From NCBI GenBank assembly GCA_003545155.1, contig DQCH01000118.1:1-6515 (forward strand): 6,515 nucleotides of DNA, written 5' to 3'. The notes beneath the pieces were generated by a model. The model had not been told where the DNA came from. It did not search any database and saw nothing but the letters and a program-made list of their open reading frames with translations. Position 1 is the first letter of the stretch, and every line of letters begins with the position of its first letter. The stretch comes from Candidatus Acetothermia bacterium. Lineage in GTDB: Bacteria > Bipolaricaulota > Bipolaricaulia > UBA7950 > UBA9294. Below, piece after piece: positions 6,046-6,515 of this stretch. A program made the translations under genes and the position numbers.

Positions 6046-6515
6046 CGCAGGCCCGCCCGAACCCAGGTGCGTAGGGTGAGGATGAGTTTCTCTCTTGTTG
6101 GAAGCGAAACGCGCGAGCTCAGAACATCATAATCTCGTTCCTCGATAAGATCCAGGACACGTGAATAGATCTCAGCAAGGAGAGAAGGGCAGCCACGTGC
6201 GTGGCGGGGTAGATAGGTGAGTAATTTCCTTCCTTCGCCCAGGTAGTCTCTGGCCCGTTCGATCTCAAACGCGAGCAATGCGCGCATGTGCTCGTTCATC
6301 CTCCCTTCTTTTAGGTCTTCTTCGGCGAGGTTGAAACGTTTGAGGTCCTCTAGTGGGATGTAGATCCTGTCGCGCTCTATATCCTCCGCCACATCGCGCA
6401 CGATATTCGCCAGTTGCATCCCCAACCCGAGCGCCTCTCCAAACTTGTGAGCTTCCTCAGGGAGCCCCCGTCCACGGCGGTGTGCGAGGATTGGAAGAAC
6501 GGAGAGACCGACCGC
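6042..6515 (-). CDS. hpnD: Squalene/phytoene synthase family protein, probably presqualene diphosphate synthase (HpnD), C-terminal part
   Basis: The C-terminal 157 residues are visible; the frame runs open through the right edge, so the true start lies outside the window. Visible features are AVGLSVLPIL (1-10 of the visible part), the second aspartate-rich motif QLANIVRDVAEDIERDR (34-50) with DxxxD at D41 and D45, IYIPLEDLKRF (51-61), an ARDYL segment (88-92), and a C-terminal RVSLPTREKLILTLRTWVRAGL. In this family the Asp-rich motifs bind Mg and the diphosphates of two farnesyl diphosphates. HpnD forms presqualene diphosphate, which HpnC turns into hydroxysqualene for HpnE. The RDVAED-plus-IYIP context and the direct overlap with hpnE favour HpnD over HpnC, whose second motif usually reads QDVA. 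A phytoene synthase (CrtB) is possible from this fragment alone. A TTG/ATG within the frame at 6425/6419 is internal and not a start. Confidence 0.82.
   Translation of the reverse strand, partial: AVGLSVLPILAHRRGRGLPEEAHKFGEALGLGMQLANIVRDVAEDIERDRIYIPLEDLKRFNLAEEDLKEGRMNEHMRALLAFEIERARDYLGEGRKLLTYLPRHARGCPSLLAEIYSRVLDLIEERDYDVLSSRVSLPTREKLILTLRTWVRAGLR

Noticed and set aside
1..6515. CRISPR array, tRNA, rRNA or transposase
   Set aside because: No regularly spaced repeats, cloverleaf, ribosomal RNA stretch or transposase-like frame is seen on either strand.

Overview
The window looks like bacterial chromosome from an organism with compact, single-strand gene order. All five genes that I can support lie on the minus strand, so transcription runs from 6515 towards 1. 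Three of them encode consecutive steps of the citrate branch of the TCA or reductive TCA (rTCA) cycle. These are aconitase, NADP-type isocitrate dehydrogenase and the small (AclB-type) subunit of ATP-citrate lyase. The two genes at the right edge encode late squalene biosynthesis, HpnD and HpnE, which supply hopanoid-type lipids. ATP-citrate lyase together with an HpnD/HpnE pair suggests a bacterium able to cleave citrate, possibly an rTCA autotroph. I cannot place the phylum from this window, and the key reductive enzymes (2-oxoglutarate:ferredoxin oxidoreductase, fumarate reductase) are not in view.

Layout in the direction of transcription. The 3' part of hpnD (from the right edge to 6042) overlaps the start of hpnE (6045-4738) by four bases. 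A 223-bp gap (4737-4515) follows. It holds a run of stem-loops, including a 62-bp element with terminal inverted repeats, and then a sigma-70-like promoter. Aconitase (4514-2625) starts with TTG and ends in a good intrinsic terminator, so it looks like a single-gene unit. A 161-bp gap then holds that terminator and two tandem promoter candidates interleaved with three copies of a GAGAAT-type half-site. These lead into an IclR-family regulator (2463-1702). Only 35 bp separates the regulator from isocitrate dehydrogenase (1666-365), and 17 bp separates that gene from aclB (347 to beyond the left edge). No terminator is visible in either gap, so iclR-icd-aclB probably forms one operon.

Working together, Icd, Acn and Acl would carry 2-oxoglutarate + CO2 to isocitrate, citrate, then acetyl-CoA + oxaloacetate in the reductive direction. 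In the oxidative direction, Acn and Icd supply 2-oxoglutarate and NADPH. The IclR protein is encoded between the two transcription units, with repeats that look like an autoregulatory operator, and is the obvious candidate to control this branch. I found no tRNA, rRNA, CRISPR array, transposase or origin. The most novel material is the operator/promoter array at 2475-2543 and the structured repeat at 4604-4707. The genes themselves belong to known families.
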